Notes: generated by a model not told the origin, from the sequence alone. Shown: positions 46,477-59,702, counted from the first letter of the stretch. The stretch: 64,000 nt of DNA from Erythroxylum novogranatense (GCA_029891385.1 CM057231.1:61983103-62047102); one strand, 5' to 3'. Program-made: numbers and translations.

Positions 46477-48635
46477 CTTCTCAATTTCAACATTTGTTAG
46501 AAGTACTAGGAATGTTCCCTATTTATATCCAATTTCCATAATTTATGATTTTTAGCTAATATTTATTAACATATTTAATCTAAAGTGCTCCTTTGTCAAT
46601 ATGTAATCACTAGATTCTTTTCCTTAAAAGAATTTTTTTGCATAAGAGAGATGAGTAAAATTTCCACCCACCTCATCCACTTAGGGATAGAAATATCCTC
46701 TTATTTAACCTTAATACCTTTTAAGTTTTCTGCCTTTCTAAACTATATGAAAGCTTGGTACTCCTCTTAATATCCTTGATGACTCTCTTGGGAAGATTAA
46801 ATAATAAGTCCAATGCACGTGGAGAATATTTAACACTAAATTGATTAGAGTGAGTCTAAAAGTAAGGGAAAGAAACATATTTTATTAAGAGTTGATTCTA
46901 GCTTTGTATGATTCAAACATAGGAATGTAGTCTCTAAACATTGACTTAATAGTTGTAATTGGAATGCTAAGATATCTGAAAAGTGGAGATTGAATATTTC
47001 TAGTTCCCTTGCTTAGTTTAGATTGTTTCCTCATATTAGAAGAAATGAATAAGTTACTTTTATTAGTATTGACCTTTAAATAAGAACAAGTTGAGAAAAA
47101 CTCCCCAGAATACCAAAATAATTTTAGTGGACTAGATGTTAGCACCAATTAACATAATAAGATCATCAGCAAATATCAAATATGTGATCCTCAACTCACT
47201 ACATTTATGATGGCATTGTAGGAAATGAGTTTGTTGAGAATCCTAGATAAAACTTCCATAGCTATTATGAATAGGTAAGGGGAAAGTGGATCCCATTACC
47301 TTATTCTCCTATAATTTTTGAAGATTAAATTATGAGTTTCGTTAATGAGGATACTAAAGGATGTTGTAGTGATGCATTCCATTGTACATATTGTTAACAT
47401 TTCTAGAAATACAAGAGTTAGTAAGTAATAGTCAATAAATTTCCATATTATTGTACAAAGGCTTTGAAGAAGTCAATTTTAAATGAACAACCTCTAATAT
47501 CTTTACCTAAGGTGTGATCTTTCATTAAATCCTGTATAAACAATATGTTATCACCAATTGATCTCCCAGTAATGAAAGCTCTTTGAGCAAGATCAATGAC
47601 ATCCTTCAGAGCCAACTTCATTTTGTTTGCTAAGATCTTTGCAATTACATTATAGATAGTGTTACAGTAGGAGATTGGTCTGAAATCCACTGTAGAAGAG
47701 GGATTTTGCTTCTTAAGGATAAGATAAATAAATGTTTGATTCATTTCCTTTAACATATTAGAAAAAACAAAAATTCCTTTATAACTTCAGTGAAAAATCT
47801 ACTAGTGGTTTCTCAAGTCTTTTACAAGAAGTAAGTAGAATATCCATCAAGTTTTGGAGCTTTATAGGGATGCAAACCAAATAGAAATTCTTTAATCTTT
47901 TCCTTTATGATGGGTGACACCATATACTCCTTCATTTCTTGACTGATAACTTTTTCAAAGAATATACCAAAGTTGAATTCCCTAAGGGTATTGTTATATT
48001 CAGATCCCATTTGATTATTGATGAAATCTAGGGCAATTTCTTGCAGCTTTTTATAATCTATGTGTAGAAAATTATTTTTAAATAGTAGTTCATTTATTTT
48101 TTTTCTATTTCTTTTGGATATGATAAAAGAATGAAGGAATTTAGTGTTGACGTCTCCATCCTTTATCTAATTGGTCCTTGATTTCTATTTTAAGATGGAA
48201 TTGTGCAAAGATAAAACCTCTTGATGCTACTTTAGCCTTTGATTTTCTAATACTCTCATAGTAATATTATGAAGGTATTTATAGAAATTTTTTTGAGGTA
48301 GTCATAATTTTTTCCTCTTTTGATACCTCTTTCGTTTGCTCTTTAGCAAACTCCTTAATGGCACCCTTTACAATTTTAAGTTTCTTCATAAGTTGGAAGG
48401 CTTAGAATTATTTCACTTCTAAATTCTACTTAGCAAACACTAGTTCCTGAAAACCTGATCTTTGTGTTAAGCCATTAAAAATTTAAAAGGTGATCATAGT
48501 GCTTTGAAAGAAAGAAAAAAACTAAATATTTCTATTCAAGAGTGATTTGAATAAATGTATTCCCTAAAATGAGTATAGGAAACTCTTGAGCTAGCATTGG
48601 TTTACCAATACTCTATCTAGCTTTTTTTTTTCTAA
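46477..48635 (-). pseudogene. LINE H, 5' part (L1-type reverse transcriptase)
   Basis: Minus strand. In order: EYMVSPIIKEKIKEFLFG and KAPKLDGYSTYF (47,825-47,960), then DFRPISYCNTIYNVIAKIL, LAQRAFITGRSIGDNILF and CSFKIDFFKAF (47,448-47,690). Further down comes FADD in YLIFADDLIMLIG at about 47,150-47,190, the RT catalytic box in its common plant LINE form. Then a piece with LFISSNMRKQSKL (46,885-47,148). Many stops and frame changes, so it is dead. Above 48,020 the sequence is too degraded to assign. It continues at 36,777 once D' is removed. Confidence 0.75.
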
Positions 48636-48639
48636 TCAT

Positions 48640-50190
48640 CAAATATCTTTTAGAAACTATTAATAATAGATTAATAACATGTAGGGTCCGTGAACTTAGG
48701 CCACCCAACCGCTACAGTAGAGCCCGGCCTCTACCACCAGCACTTCAGGTATTGTCCTCTCTGATCAAGGGTGAGCTACTGCTCGAACCCAAGACCTCAA
48801 GATTTTGTCCCACTTTAAGTGGACGCCTTTTAAAGTGGGACAAAACCTTGAGGTCTTGGGTTCAGCGAAGGCTCACCTGATCGAGAGATATTGAGTCTTA
48901 GCGATGAGGTCGGGCTCTATAAGATCGCGATGGTTGAGTTGACGGACCCTACATTAAAAAGGCGCATTTTTAATGTGGGGTCCGTGAACTTGGGCCACGT
49001 GACGCCACAAGAGATGAAACCCTCACCGCTAAAGACCTCAGTATTGTCCTCTTTGGCGCTTGGGTGAGCCCACGACTCGAAACCAACCAAGACCTCAAGG
49101 TTTTGTCCCACTTTACGTGGACGCCTCTTACCATTGAGCCATTCCTTTTTAATGTAGGGTCCGTGAACTTGGGCCATGTGACCGCTACAGTGGAGCCCGG
49201 CCTCTACCGCCAGCACTCCAAGTATTGTCCTCTTTGGGGCTTGGGTGAGCTCACGACTCGAAACCAAGACCTCAAGGTTTTGTTGTTCTTTCACGGACCC
49301 TACATAACAAGCCTTATTAACCTGGATTTTCCCCTTAGGTAATATTTAGTTAAAACAAGTGCTTTAACGAAACTTAGTAATCGAACAACCTAAAACAAGC
49401 TCTCTAGATTTAATAAGACGATTGTATTAAATAGATTAACCAAAGCAACAATCTTATAAGCTCAGAATCAAGTTTGCATTATCCCTAACGGTTCGATACC
49501 ATTAGTTGCCAGAAATGAATAAAAAACACAATGATTACGTATTGTATTCAAGATTCTAGTAAAGGGTTTTCATAAAAACAATATAATGAACACATTTAGA
49601 TCATCTTTATACAGATATCCAAATTAATGGACATAGGATAACATAAACAATCCCTCTAAAGAGAATGATTCAACATTACATAATGAAGAAATGCTCGAAT
49701 GTGATGCTCGACATCAATTTCACCCTCAAATTAGAAAAAGGAAGCGTAGCCCTCCATGGATGCCCAAAATGTAGGATTTCTATCACCCTTTTTGTTCCAA
49801 AATCGATTCATACATGTTTGGATGCTCAAATGTTGACTTATAGCAAAATTTTGGGATCTGAGAAGATGCACAGATGGATGCACTAATTGTGCATCAACAA
49901 CAAAAAATGTTCCAATTATGATTGTGCATGACCTTGCATCATCTTGAAAATCATGAGAAATCTTGATTTTTCTTGCATTTCTCTTCCTATGTTCATTATA
50001 ATCCATCTTCTTCTTATTCCACAAAGACAAATGAGTTTGAACATTAAGAGGATGAATCAACGAATGTGCTTTTAACTTACTTTAGCTCTTAAAATTCCAA
50101 ATTGTACCTAAAACTAAATATGAACCAAAATGATTTTCTTAACTATTTCATATCATTAATCACTAAATTTTGTGGAGTAAATATATAAAC
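48640..50190 (-). mobile_element. F-type LTR fragment, copy G, interrupted by M
   Basis: Homologous to 34,395-35,110 on both sides of the insertion M: ctattaataatagattaa at about 48,657-48,674, then agccttattaacctgg and downstream blocks from 49,310. It begins inside the LTR next to LINE H, so it is truncated. The 109-codon minus ORF at 49,731-50,060 has no recognisable domain. Confidence 0.55.
48680..49304. mobile_element. M: SINE-like composite with tRNA-like boxes
   Basis: 625 bp bounded by TGTAGGGTCCGT and ACGGACCCTACA and by TAACA duplications (48,675-48,679 and 49,305-49,309). It contains three plus-oriented units (from 48,680, 48,975 and 49,157) and one inverted unit (48,829-48,953) that makes 48,680-48,953 a large hairpin. 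On the minus strand a unit reads TGGCTCAATGGTAAGAGG (49,121-49,143 region), like a tRNA A box, followed about 55 bp on by a GGTTTCGAGTC B-box-like sequence. This looks like a tRNA-derived SINE; a terminal-repeat miniature retrotransposon (TRIM) is the alternative. Confidence 0.55.
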
Positions 50191-50229
50191 GATTAAGCAT
50201 ACATTAGCGATAGTCCAAGACTCCATCCC

Positions 50230-52080
50230 CATATCTAAAAAAGGCATATTTAAGTCTATAAGTGAACTTCATTTTAGCTAGCTTTTGTCAACATCTATGC
50301 ATTGAATAATAACAAAAAGGGGGACCATACCATGGTTCAATAAGAATTGTTAAAGAACAAGTGATCATGATCTTTTGTTTCTAATTAACATAGAGCACGT
50401 TTATCATCAATAGTAGATCCTTTCCATCTATTTTCATAGATAGATTCTATAAAGCAACCAAATATAGGATAAATGCATACTTAAGAGAGATATCAGTGTC
50501 CTAAAAGGATTTTTTTAAACATATTGAGTGGCAATGTTATGCAGAGTATTCATGAAACCAATAATAATGAAGTTAATGGTATGATTCCAAAGTATATCAT
50601 CTACTCTAACTAAATTTGGGGGATATATAGGCTAATTATTAACTATGCACTCATTTCCCCTAATACAGTGGAAAGGCCAGCACCATCTGTTACTCCTAAT
50701 GACATTGTATACCTTAGTTATAGCATGGATTAGATATGTAAGACTTAAGCACTCACTATGGATGTATAATGGGCCTAGAGGATGCCAGTTATCATATCAA
50801 GATAGAGTATATTTCCCATTTCTATCCTCTTAAACAATTAGATGTTGCATATTATGCCTAGTATTTAATATTTGTTAGAATGTCCAAGAGAAATATGAGC
50901 TAGATTCCATTGTCCTAGTGCTTACACTCTTTACGTAGCAACAATTTATCCATTCCATAAGCTTTTTAACAATAAGGCTTTACGCATTGTTTTAATTCAG
51001 GTGATACCTAAGCCTCCTTTTTTTTAAAACCAACTTTACTATAAATAAATTCCCTTTCTAGTTTATCTAGAGTCTTCACTACACCTTTAAGGATTACTAG
51101 ATGTGAGAACCAATAGGTGTAAAGATTAAAGAGCAACTCCTTAGCCAAAATCAGCCTCCCTTCATACAATTGGGACCTCTTGCTCTAGCCTGGGAACTTT
51201 TTTTAGAATTAAAATATGATAGAAAGTCAACCATATGCAGAAAGATTCGTTGTTGAGATAGGGACCCCTAGGAATTTAAATAGAACTTGTTAAAGTTTTA
51301 GTCCCTTTAAATTTGCATAGAGTTCGACCACAGTGTGATTTCCTAAATATATATAGTAACAACTTTTCCTAATGTTGAAAGTAAGCCCATATATCATTAT
51401 AAAGTCCTCTAAGGAGTTAATTAGTATATATAGAGAAATAGGACATGCTCCACATAATACTAATAGATCACTTAAATAGGATAATTGAGAAATCCTAAGC
51501 TTAATACATATAAACTCATACCCAAATCCTAGCTCTCTTCTAATATTATGAAAAATAATCCTGTTGAGTATCTCCATGCATATTATGAAGAGATATGGTG
51601 ATAAAGGACCATCTTGTCTAAGCCCTTTTGTACCTTTAAATAACGGATAGGGTTAATTAAGATTGCAAAGGAAATGGTAGTTAAGTAGGTATTAATCCAT
51701 TATATAAACTATTTAGGGTACAAAACATCAACTGATATTGTCAAAGACCTTTACAAAATCAACCATCACAACATAGCTTTGGATGTGGCTATTGCATTTA
51801 GAGCCCTTAAAGATCTCCTGTGCTAGAAGGATGTTGCCAGTGATGCACCTACCTTTGATAAAAGCTCTTTGTTCCGGATTAATGAAGTTATTAAGAGTGG
51901 CTTACAATCTATTGGTTAAGATTTTAGAAATAATCTTCTATTTCACATTATAGCAGGAAAAAGGTGATATGTGCTTAATTATTGATACATTTAATCCATT
52001 ACACTTCATGGTTAATGCCTCAAAAGGCTTAAGACACTCATTTTAGTTCATGTTTGATTTTAGGTACAATTTGGAAGCGT
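50230..52080 (-). pseudogene. LINE K remnant (L1-type RT)
   Basis: Minus strand. RAFIKGRCITGNILLAQEIF and MVDFVKVFD near 51,730-51,880 are RT core motifs. IRISQLSYLSDLLVLCGACP-like sequence near 51,430-51,510 is the position of the FADD box, here YLSD, so a catalytic Asp is lost. LTFNIRKS follows. A zf-RVT-like C-terminal part may lie at 50,640-50,960. It is a different subfamily from LINE H. Broken by many stops; the ends are not defined. Confidence 0.65.
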
Positions 52081-52480
52081 AATAGGTAAAAGCAGCTGAA
52101 AGCGTTCTCGTTGAGCCATCTTTTTGAGATTCATGCTCTATTATGTTCATGGAGTAAGAAGAAGAAGAAGATTAAAAGAAAAAGAGAGAATATGGAGCAT
52201 TAATGCTCACAACCATAACTAATTTGTCATGGCTATGAGCATTAAATCATAACAACGACAATTTAAACAAGACGACTCATAAAGTTTTGGAAAGTTGTTT
52301 CTACTGACCCTCACTGTTCAAAGATGCATACATCATTTGCAAGCTATGTGATAGATGCTAACGGCTAGGTTATTTGTCTAGTAAGGATCAATTGCCACAA
52401 ACGCCTATTCTTTTTTGTAATTTTTTTACGTTTGGGTTACTAACTTTATAGGATCTTTCTCTCCCTCTTTTGGTTTTAAC
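52081..52480. other. Unassigned AT-rich stretch
   Basis: No ORF with recognisable similarity. A short aagaagaagaagatt run lies near 52,160. Probably degraded pol of element I or LINE K 5' sequence. Confidence 0.3.
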
Positions 52481-53299
52481 TATACATTTCTTGCAGTAAA
52501 TTATGTTTCTAAATAGGTGGAAACTAAAGTCACTAGAACTAATGATGCAAAAGTTGTTGCAGATTTTGTTAAAGCTAACATCCTTTCTAGGTTCAAGATG
52601 CCAAAGGCAATCATTAGCGATAGGGGAACTCATTTTTTGAATAAGGTAATAGAAACACTATTCAGGAAATACCACATTGTGCATAAGGTTTCCACATCTT
52701 AACATAAAAAAAACGGATAAGGAAGTGTTAAATCAGGAAATCAAGTCAATCTTGGAGAAAATAGTGTAACCTAATATAAATGATTAGAGCATAAGGCTAA
52801 ATGACACATTATGGGCCTAAAGGACTATTTATAAAACACTAATTGGGATGTCTCCATATAGATTGGTGTTTAGTAAGCTATGTTACATTTTAATAGAGTT
52901 GCAACACAAGGCATATTAGGTTATAAAAAGAAACAACATGAGTTTGGATGATGTAGGTGTATATAGGAAGCTACAATTGCAAGAGTTGAAGGAGATGCAA
53001 TATGACTCATATTAAAACGTAATGATATAGAGAGAGAAGACGAAGGCTTTTCATGATAAAAATATTTCAAGGAAAAGTTTCGTTGAGGGTCAGAAAGTGC
53101 TTCTATATTACTCCAAACTCAAATTATTCTTCGGTAAGTAGTGTTCCCATTGGGTTGGTCTATTTGTTATTACCCATGTCTTTCCTTTTGGTGTACTAGA
53201 GATACAGAGTTTTAAAACTGACAAGATATTCAAGGTGAATGGTCATTGCCTGAAGCTGTGTTATGAAGGTTTCCAAATAGAGGATATGGAAGTGTTGAT
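52481..53299 (+). pseudogene. Element I integrase (Athila-like Ty3-gypsy)
   Basis: Reads FLAVNYVSK then stop at the usual Trp, VETKVTRTNDAKVVADFV, FKMPKAIISDRGTHF (second catalytic Asp) and, after a frame change, LNQEIKSILEK. Further blocks match the C-terminal part: SLDDVGVYRKLQLQEL near 52,940, KLKLFFGK and HWVGLFVITHVFPFGV near 53,110-53,200, and FKVNGHCLKLCYEGF near 53,230-53,270. The first catalytic position is Asn (AVNYVSK) where the family has Asp. It ends abruptly at LTR A4. Only this 3' part of pol survives. Confidence 0.75.
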
Positions 53300-54590
53300 T
53301 GTTGGCCCCCGAATGTTATTGTTGAATTAAGCATAAGTTAAATGAATTATGAGGTTTTGATAGATTAATTTTTGGAGTTTAATTATTATGTCTATGTTAG
53401 TAGGATTTATTTCATTGGATTGTTGTATTAAAAGTGGTAAGAATACATTATGGTAAGTTTGGCATAACACTTAAGCATTAGTATCATAAAGCAAGAAAGG
53501 AAGAGCAAAGTGGACTTTTAGCACTCATTAAGGGTTGAATAGGAAGAGGAAAGTGTTGTCTTGCTTTTGAGAGGAAGAAAAACATGAGTGAAGAGAGAAA
53601 GAAGTGATTGTGTCGTGGAGAAGAAAGAGAAAAGGGAGGAAGGATTATGGTTTCATCTTTTCATAGTTCCTATGAGGGATTTTAAGGTTATTCAAGAAGG
53701 GAAAAAGTAAGAGGAAGAGAAAAACTTCCATTTGAGCCAAATATCTTCCTATTTGGTGAAGAATCAAGGTAAGTTAAATTTTAATCCTTTAGATTTGTGG
53801 AAGGGTTTTGATTCATGAAGGAAATGCATGGGTTTAAGCATTCGAGGATCAATTTTAGTGAATTGGTTTTTTTTTTTGGTTTCCAATTTGAATTCCTATT
53901 AAATGGGATTTTTGTCATTGTTAAAAGAAATCAAGAAAGGCAAGAGGAGCAAGAGGAGAGGCATCTTTAAGCAAAATTTTAAGCAAGAAATTCAAGGTGG
54001 GTTTCATGTTTATAATTGAGTAAATAAGCCATTAATGTTTCTTTTAAATAAATGGAATTTAATGTTTTCAACTACTTTATAAATGTGAATTTATTGCTCT
54101 TTAAATACTTTGAGAAAGTGTTGCATGTTTATGGTGGAAATTTATAAGCCATAAACATTTTTCAAATCAAGAAAGTTAAATGTTTTCAATTGTGTTATAA
54201 ATGTTGCATTTACTGCTTCTTTGAAAATTTGAGAAATTGCTACATGTTTGGTATGTGAATTGTGTGGATGATTTATGGAAAGAATGTGAAAATGGATTTT
54301 GAAAGGATAGTGTTTACGAAATCAAGTTTTGGAAATGTGTTATTTTGGGCAACAAGTTTACAAGTGGTGAAATGCATAAGTATGTGGGTTTGTGGTGGTC
54401 CGTTCTGTTATGTCAAGTACAATTTGATTTTATTAAAGGCTTCTTTCGCTTGCTTGCTAGTGGCATAGAGCTCCTTCTTGGACTCCCTCATGTTTACGAC
54501 TATGCAAGACCATTATGTAGGATTGTCATAGTATGTTCTATTCACAACTACACAAGATCATTATGTGGGAATGGATTAGTACGTTCTGTT
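53300..54590 (+). mobile_element. Family A LTR, copy A4, interrupted by C
   Basis: Starts TGTTGGCCCCCGAATG at 53,300, directly after the integrase remnant. It contains the purine-rich leader of the family (53,560-53,780) and two copies of a block like cacaagatcattatg (54,500-54,590) that match A1 near 955-990 inverted. Element C is inserted at 54,591, so the rest of the LTR lies beyond the window. Confidence 0.6.
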
Positions 54591-56445
54591 TGTAGGAAAA
54601 TCCCGGTGTGAGCATCACATGCCCACGGTGCGGAAAACAAAAATTTTTGTTCCGGGACCTTCCCGAAAGCCAGGATCCATGTGTCTATACAACAAACTCA
54701 AACCATAACGGCCAAAGGAGACCGTCTCTAACGGTATCCACGCAGAGATCGGAGAACCTAACCGGGACAAACCCTTTGACCCGGGAATAGCTAGAATAAG
54801 TTGAAGACTGCTAGATCTTACCTTGTTCTTGGAGAGCTTGGAAAATAACGATGGAGAGGAGAAAATGAAGCTTGAAGATGAAGCTTTGAAGGAGATGAGA
54901 GATCGATGATGAGAAATCAAATTTCTCTCTTAGGTTTTCAAAACCTTTCTTTCTTTTTCTATGCAAAGCCAACGACCTACTTCATCTTCTTTTGTCTTTT
55001 GTCATTTAATATTAAACATGACAAGGCAAAGAAGAAGCTTCTTTTTGGTCATCCACGTTAGGCCTTTATATATATATATATATATATAAAGTAAAAGGAT
55101 GAGCTCCTCCTCCATCTTCCCACGTATACCATATATATATATATATATATAAATTAATTCTTTAATTAATTAATTATATATATATATATATAAATAAATG
55201 CTGAAGTGGTCCAGTCACACTGGGGTCGGTCCTACTGCCTCTACCGGTCCCATGAGAAAACCCACCGGAACGCGTTTTTTGAATATCGATGTCGCGATCT
55301 CATCGGGACATATCTCGATCTCATCGGGATCCATTTAATCCTTTTGCTCTCCATATATTGGAACTCTGTCCAAAACTATTTTACGAATTCTCCGAGACAC
55401 TCTTATGCGTGTGACCCATTAGGTTCCCGGTTATGTTGGCCACTTAGATTAACACTTAATCTGAGCAAGTCATGAGCGGCATCTAGCAACACATCATGAC
55501 CCCCAATTGACCGGAAAGTAATTGGTTTGACGAATGAACATGTATTCATCATGAACCATATCACGAACCTTTCCATAGACAATTACCGTGCAATTTGTCC
55601 TTTCACCATGCTATACCCCACTTGGTTATGAGTATGCGAGTGTCAACTCTTTACTAGACTGACTATGTCAAATCTAGTCCAAGTGATTTCAGTTCTTGTC
55701 CTGGGACTCATTACTTAATATGTCAATGAAGACATTCTTCACGACATATATGCTCCGGCCTGAGACTTCCAAGTAATGACCCCGACAAGAGGCCATGGGT
55801 ATCATCTTCGCTATCACGTATGTGAATCCTCTATTGGCTACTCAATTACCTTGAATACCTCAAGTCGCACCCAATCACCACCCTATGAGCGACCTCTCAA
55901 AGGCAACAAGGAATGGAGTCAAAGCACGTAATCAAGATCCAAGATATCCTTGAGCACCTCAAGTCTAAGGATACTTGCACCATTGCCATGATGAGATTAT
56001 CACCGACATTAGAATAGGACATCCATGTGATGATCTCATAGCAGGTCATCCAATGTACTTACTACCTCTAGTAAGCATCCACATCTCAACCCTAAATATC
56101 TCATATTTACGACACGAGATCCATCGCTGATCAAATCAAGGAGCTTGAGATATGCTAGTCTTTCCGGATTACGATGTCCGCCTCGGAATCCTATGACTAG
56201 GATAATTTAGAATCTTGACATAATTGCACATGATAGGAATCTCGGTGGTATGATCACATCACAATTTCATTCATGCTATGTCATATATCATGGACTTCAT
56301 TAATTTGCTTATAGATCAATATCCATTCATAAATAATGAACAGCAAGTTAATGAAATATGCCTTTCTTTATTTATTCATAAAATATATACATAACTTTGT
56401 ACAAAATGCGCTAAAGGCGATTGCCTTCAGGGCACTACTCTAACA
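54591..56445 (-). repeat. Element C 3' LTR (1,855 bp)
   Basis: On + it runs TGTAGGAAAATCCC ... CTACTCTAACA. Matches 62,442-64,000 closely. It holds several TA dinucleotide runs (55,064-55,088, 55,132-55,151, 55,174-55,191). Confidence 0.92.
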
Positions 56446-56458
56446 ATCTCCCACTTGA
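56446..56458 (-). other. Polypurine tract of element C
   Basis: The minus strand reads TCAAGTGGGAGAT directly before the 3' LTR. Confidence 0.8.
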
Positions 56459-56749
56459 CCTAAAGCCAATCGCCTTGATATCTAATACCATAGGCGAGTA
56501 CATGAGAATCAAAACTCTTTTGTGATAATGGGTTTGTCAACGGATCAGCAATATTCTGCTCAGTGAAAATTCTAACGATCTGGACATCACCTCATCCTAT
56601 GATCTCCCTGATCAGATGATATCTGCGGAGTACGTGTTTGGATCGTTGATGAGACCTTGGTTCCTTCGCCTGCGCAATAATAGCCCTATTGTTGTCACAA
56701 TACAATCAGATGGGCCCATCAACGCTAGGAACCACACCAAGTTCAAGAA

Positions 56750-58069
56750 TTAACTTTTGATCCAAATCGCTTCCTTTGTTGCTTCAAGCGAGAATGTACT
56801 CTGCCTCGGTTGTTGAATCGGCAGTTGTCTCTTGTTTGGAACTCTTCCAACTAATCGCCCGCCATTCAAGATGAATACGTAACTTTGATTGGGATTTGGA
56901 ATCATCCTTATCGATTGAAAACGCATCTGATACCCGCTCACTTTGAGATCTCTATCTCCATATATCAAGAAAACATCCTTAGTCCTTCGCAAGTACTTGA
57001 GGATATTCTTGACAGCCACCCAGTGACCCTCACCAAGATCCGATTGGTATCTGCTCGTAACACTTAGAGCATATGATACATCGGATCTCGTACATAGCAT
57101 AGCGTACATGATAGATCCTACCGCAGATGCATACGGGATCATACTCATGCGCATCCTCTCATCTTGTGTCTTAGGACACATAGATTTCGAGAGTTTTATC
57201 CCATGAGTCACGGGAAGGTACCCTCTTTTGGATTGCTCCATGCTAAACCTTTTCAGCATCTTGTCTATGTACGTTGATTGTGAAAGACCAAGCAACCTTT
57301 TTGATCTATCTCTATAGATCCTTATCCCAAGGATATAAGTTGCTTCACCAAGGTCTTTCATGGAAAATTGTTTGGACAACCAAATCTTGACTGATTGTAG
57401 CATAGAGACATCGTTTCCTAGCAATAATATGTCATCTACATACAGCACAAGGAATACGATTGCAGTCCCATTAACCTTCTTATACACACAGTGTTCATCC
57501 GGATTTTGTGAGAAACCAAACTCTTTGATTACCTCATCAAAACGGATATTCCAACTCCTGGATGCTTGTTTCAATCTATAGATGGATTTCTGAAGCTTGC
57601 ATACCTTTTCGCCATCATAGGAGGTGAAGCCCTCAGGTTGTGTCATATACACATCCTCAGCTAGATTTTCATTTAGGAAAGCTGTCTTCACATCCATTTG
57701 CCATATCTCATAGTCATAATGAGTGGCAATGGCTAGGAGTATCCTAATGGATTTAAGCATTGCTACTGGGCTTAAGGTCTCGTCGTAGTCAACTCCTTGT
57801 CTTTGACGAAAACTTTTAGCCACAAGCCTTGCTTTATAGGTAATTACATTACTATCCATGTCGGCTTTCTTTTTGAAAACCCATTTGCACCCTATGGGTT
57901 TGATTCCTTCGGGTGCCTCAACCAAAGTCCATACTTGGTTTTCATACATGGAATCCATTTCAGCCTGTATGACATGAAGCCATTTCTCAGACTCTGAACT
58001 CTTCAAAACCTCTTCATAGGTGGTAGGCTCATCATCTTCTATGAGCAATACGTCATCCTGTTCATTCAC
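56750..58069 (-). pseudogene. Element C RT-RNase H
   Basis: 439 open codons. Motifs: GCKWVFKKKADMDSNV, QMDVKTAFLNENL, the YVDD box at 57,431-57,442 (VLYVDDILLLGND), MKDLGEATYILGIRIYRDRS and YAMLCTRSDVSYALSV. RNase H begins near VSGYQMRFQSIRM but soon leaves the expected sequence (RVPNKRQLPIQQPRQ), indicating a frame change in the first RNase H motif. The upstream link to integrase is broken between 58,069 and 58,504. RT itself looks conserved. Confidence 0.88.
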
Positions 58070-58503
58070 GAGAAATCCATATCTCTCGAATGAGGCGTAT
58101 CCTACGTGACCTACGAACTTCGTGTGTTGTAGAAGGTTGAGCTGTTACTTCATCCGTATGAGTCACGCTTCGTGTTCGAGCAATTGATTTGCGTCTGCTC
58201 GAGCATCCCGAACTTCTTCAAGCTCAATTTTGCTCCCACCGCCTTCTTGTAAAAGAAACTCTTTCTCTAAAGACAGCATGCTTGAAACAAACACCTTTTA
58301 TTCCTCAAAGAAGGTAGAATTGATATCCCATTGTTTCTTTAGGATATCCTACGAACAAACACTTGTCGACTTTGCATCAAGTTTATCATTTGTTTAAGCT
58401 TCACATAAGCAGGACAACCCCAAACTTTCAAATGAGTAAGATAGGGTCTTTGTTAGTCCACATCTCATATGGAGTAACATCAATCGCTTTGATGGAACTC
58501 TGT

Positions 58504-59223
58504 TTAACAAGTAAACAAATTGTCTCGATTGCATACCCCAAAAGGATTTCGTAACTTTGCAAAGCCCATCATTGATCGTACCATGTCTAACAAGGTTCGA
58601 TTTCTCCTTTCTGCCACACCATTATGTTGTGGTGTGTAAGGAGGAGTCCATTGAGATAAAATCCCATTATCTCTGAGATAATCCAAAAACTGTTGGTCTA
58701 AGTATTCCCCACCACGATTTGATCGTAATGTCGTGATACTTTTCCCAAGTTGGTTTTCTACTTCATTTCTGAATTGTTTGAACTTTTCAAATGCTTCAGA
58801 TTTGTATCTCATCAGATACAGGTACCCATATCGAGAATAATCATCAATAAAGGTAATGAAGTAAAGACAACCACTTCTGGCATGGATGGACATCGGACCA
58901 CATACATCTAAATGTATTAGGTCTAATACTCCAGTCGCTCGTTCACCCCTTCCCTTAAAGGGTAATTTAGTCATCTTGCCTAATAAACAAGATTCGCATG
59001 TGTCATATGATTCATAATCAAATGACCCCAAACTTCCACTCTTATGGAGCTTAGCTATGCGTCTCTCATTTATATGGCCAAGGCGACAATGCCATAAGTA
59101 AGTTGATTTTAAATTATCTCGTTTATTTCTTTTCGTGTCATTGACATTCATAATTGGATGTGACATATCTAATATGTAAATTCCATTGCATAATGTACCA
59201 GTACCATAAAGCATTCCATTCAA
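58504..59223 (-). pseudogene. Element C integrase with lost catalytic Asp
   Basis: 239 open codons. Gag-pre-integrase HHCC segment: LWHCRLGHIN ... CESCLLGK. Integrase core: IHLDVCGP (first Asp), TLRSNRGGEY where the second catalytic residue is Asn (codon 58,717-58,719), and NGVAERRNRT (Glu). The frame ends shortly after. The protease just upstream (59,224-59,560) is unreadable except for traces such as VGNGAR and TYGY. An Asn at this position should abolish strand transfer. Confidence 0.82.
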
Positions 59224-59702
59224 ACTAATAGAAAACCATTGTTACTAAAAGTCAAATGGAAACCAAATCTATTTAAACAAGAAATGATAATATGTTCTTT
59301 GTTAATACAGTACAAAATAACATTCATCCAATTTAATTACAAGCCCGGTGGGGAGTGACAAAAGTAAGTGCTTACGGCTAATGCAAAAACTCTTGCTCCA
59401 TTTCCCACACGCAGTCTAGTTCTCCTTCATGAGTCGCTCATCGTCCTCGAGGCCTGATATCATTGCATATGTGTGAGCCACAACCGTATCTAATACCCAT
59501 ATGTTATGATCGAAATAGTATTAACCTCAATGACAAACATACTGAAGAAGTCGAGGCATCGATGCCTTCTTCGCTTCAATTCTTCCAGATAGACTTTACG
59601 ATTCGCTCAAAGGGCGGTCTTGCCATAATGGAAGCAAGTTCCTTTAGTGCGCCTCTTTGTTTTCTTCTTGGCTAGACTTCCTTCGGTTTCTTAGACCTTT
59701 TC

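Noticed and set aside
49110..49150. A functional tRNA gene
   Set aside because: A-box and B-box-like sequences are present, but no cloverleaf or acceptor stem can be formed; SINE-like remnant preferred.
49064..49342. ORFs across element M (92 and 125 codons)
   Set aside because: They cross unit boundaries of inverted and direct repeats and have no domain; RNA-type repeat is the better reading.
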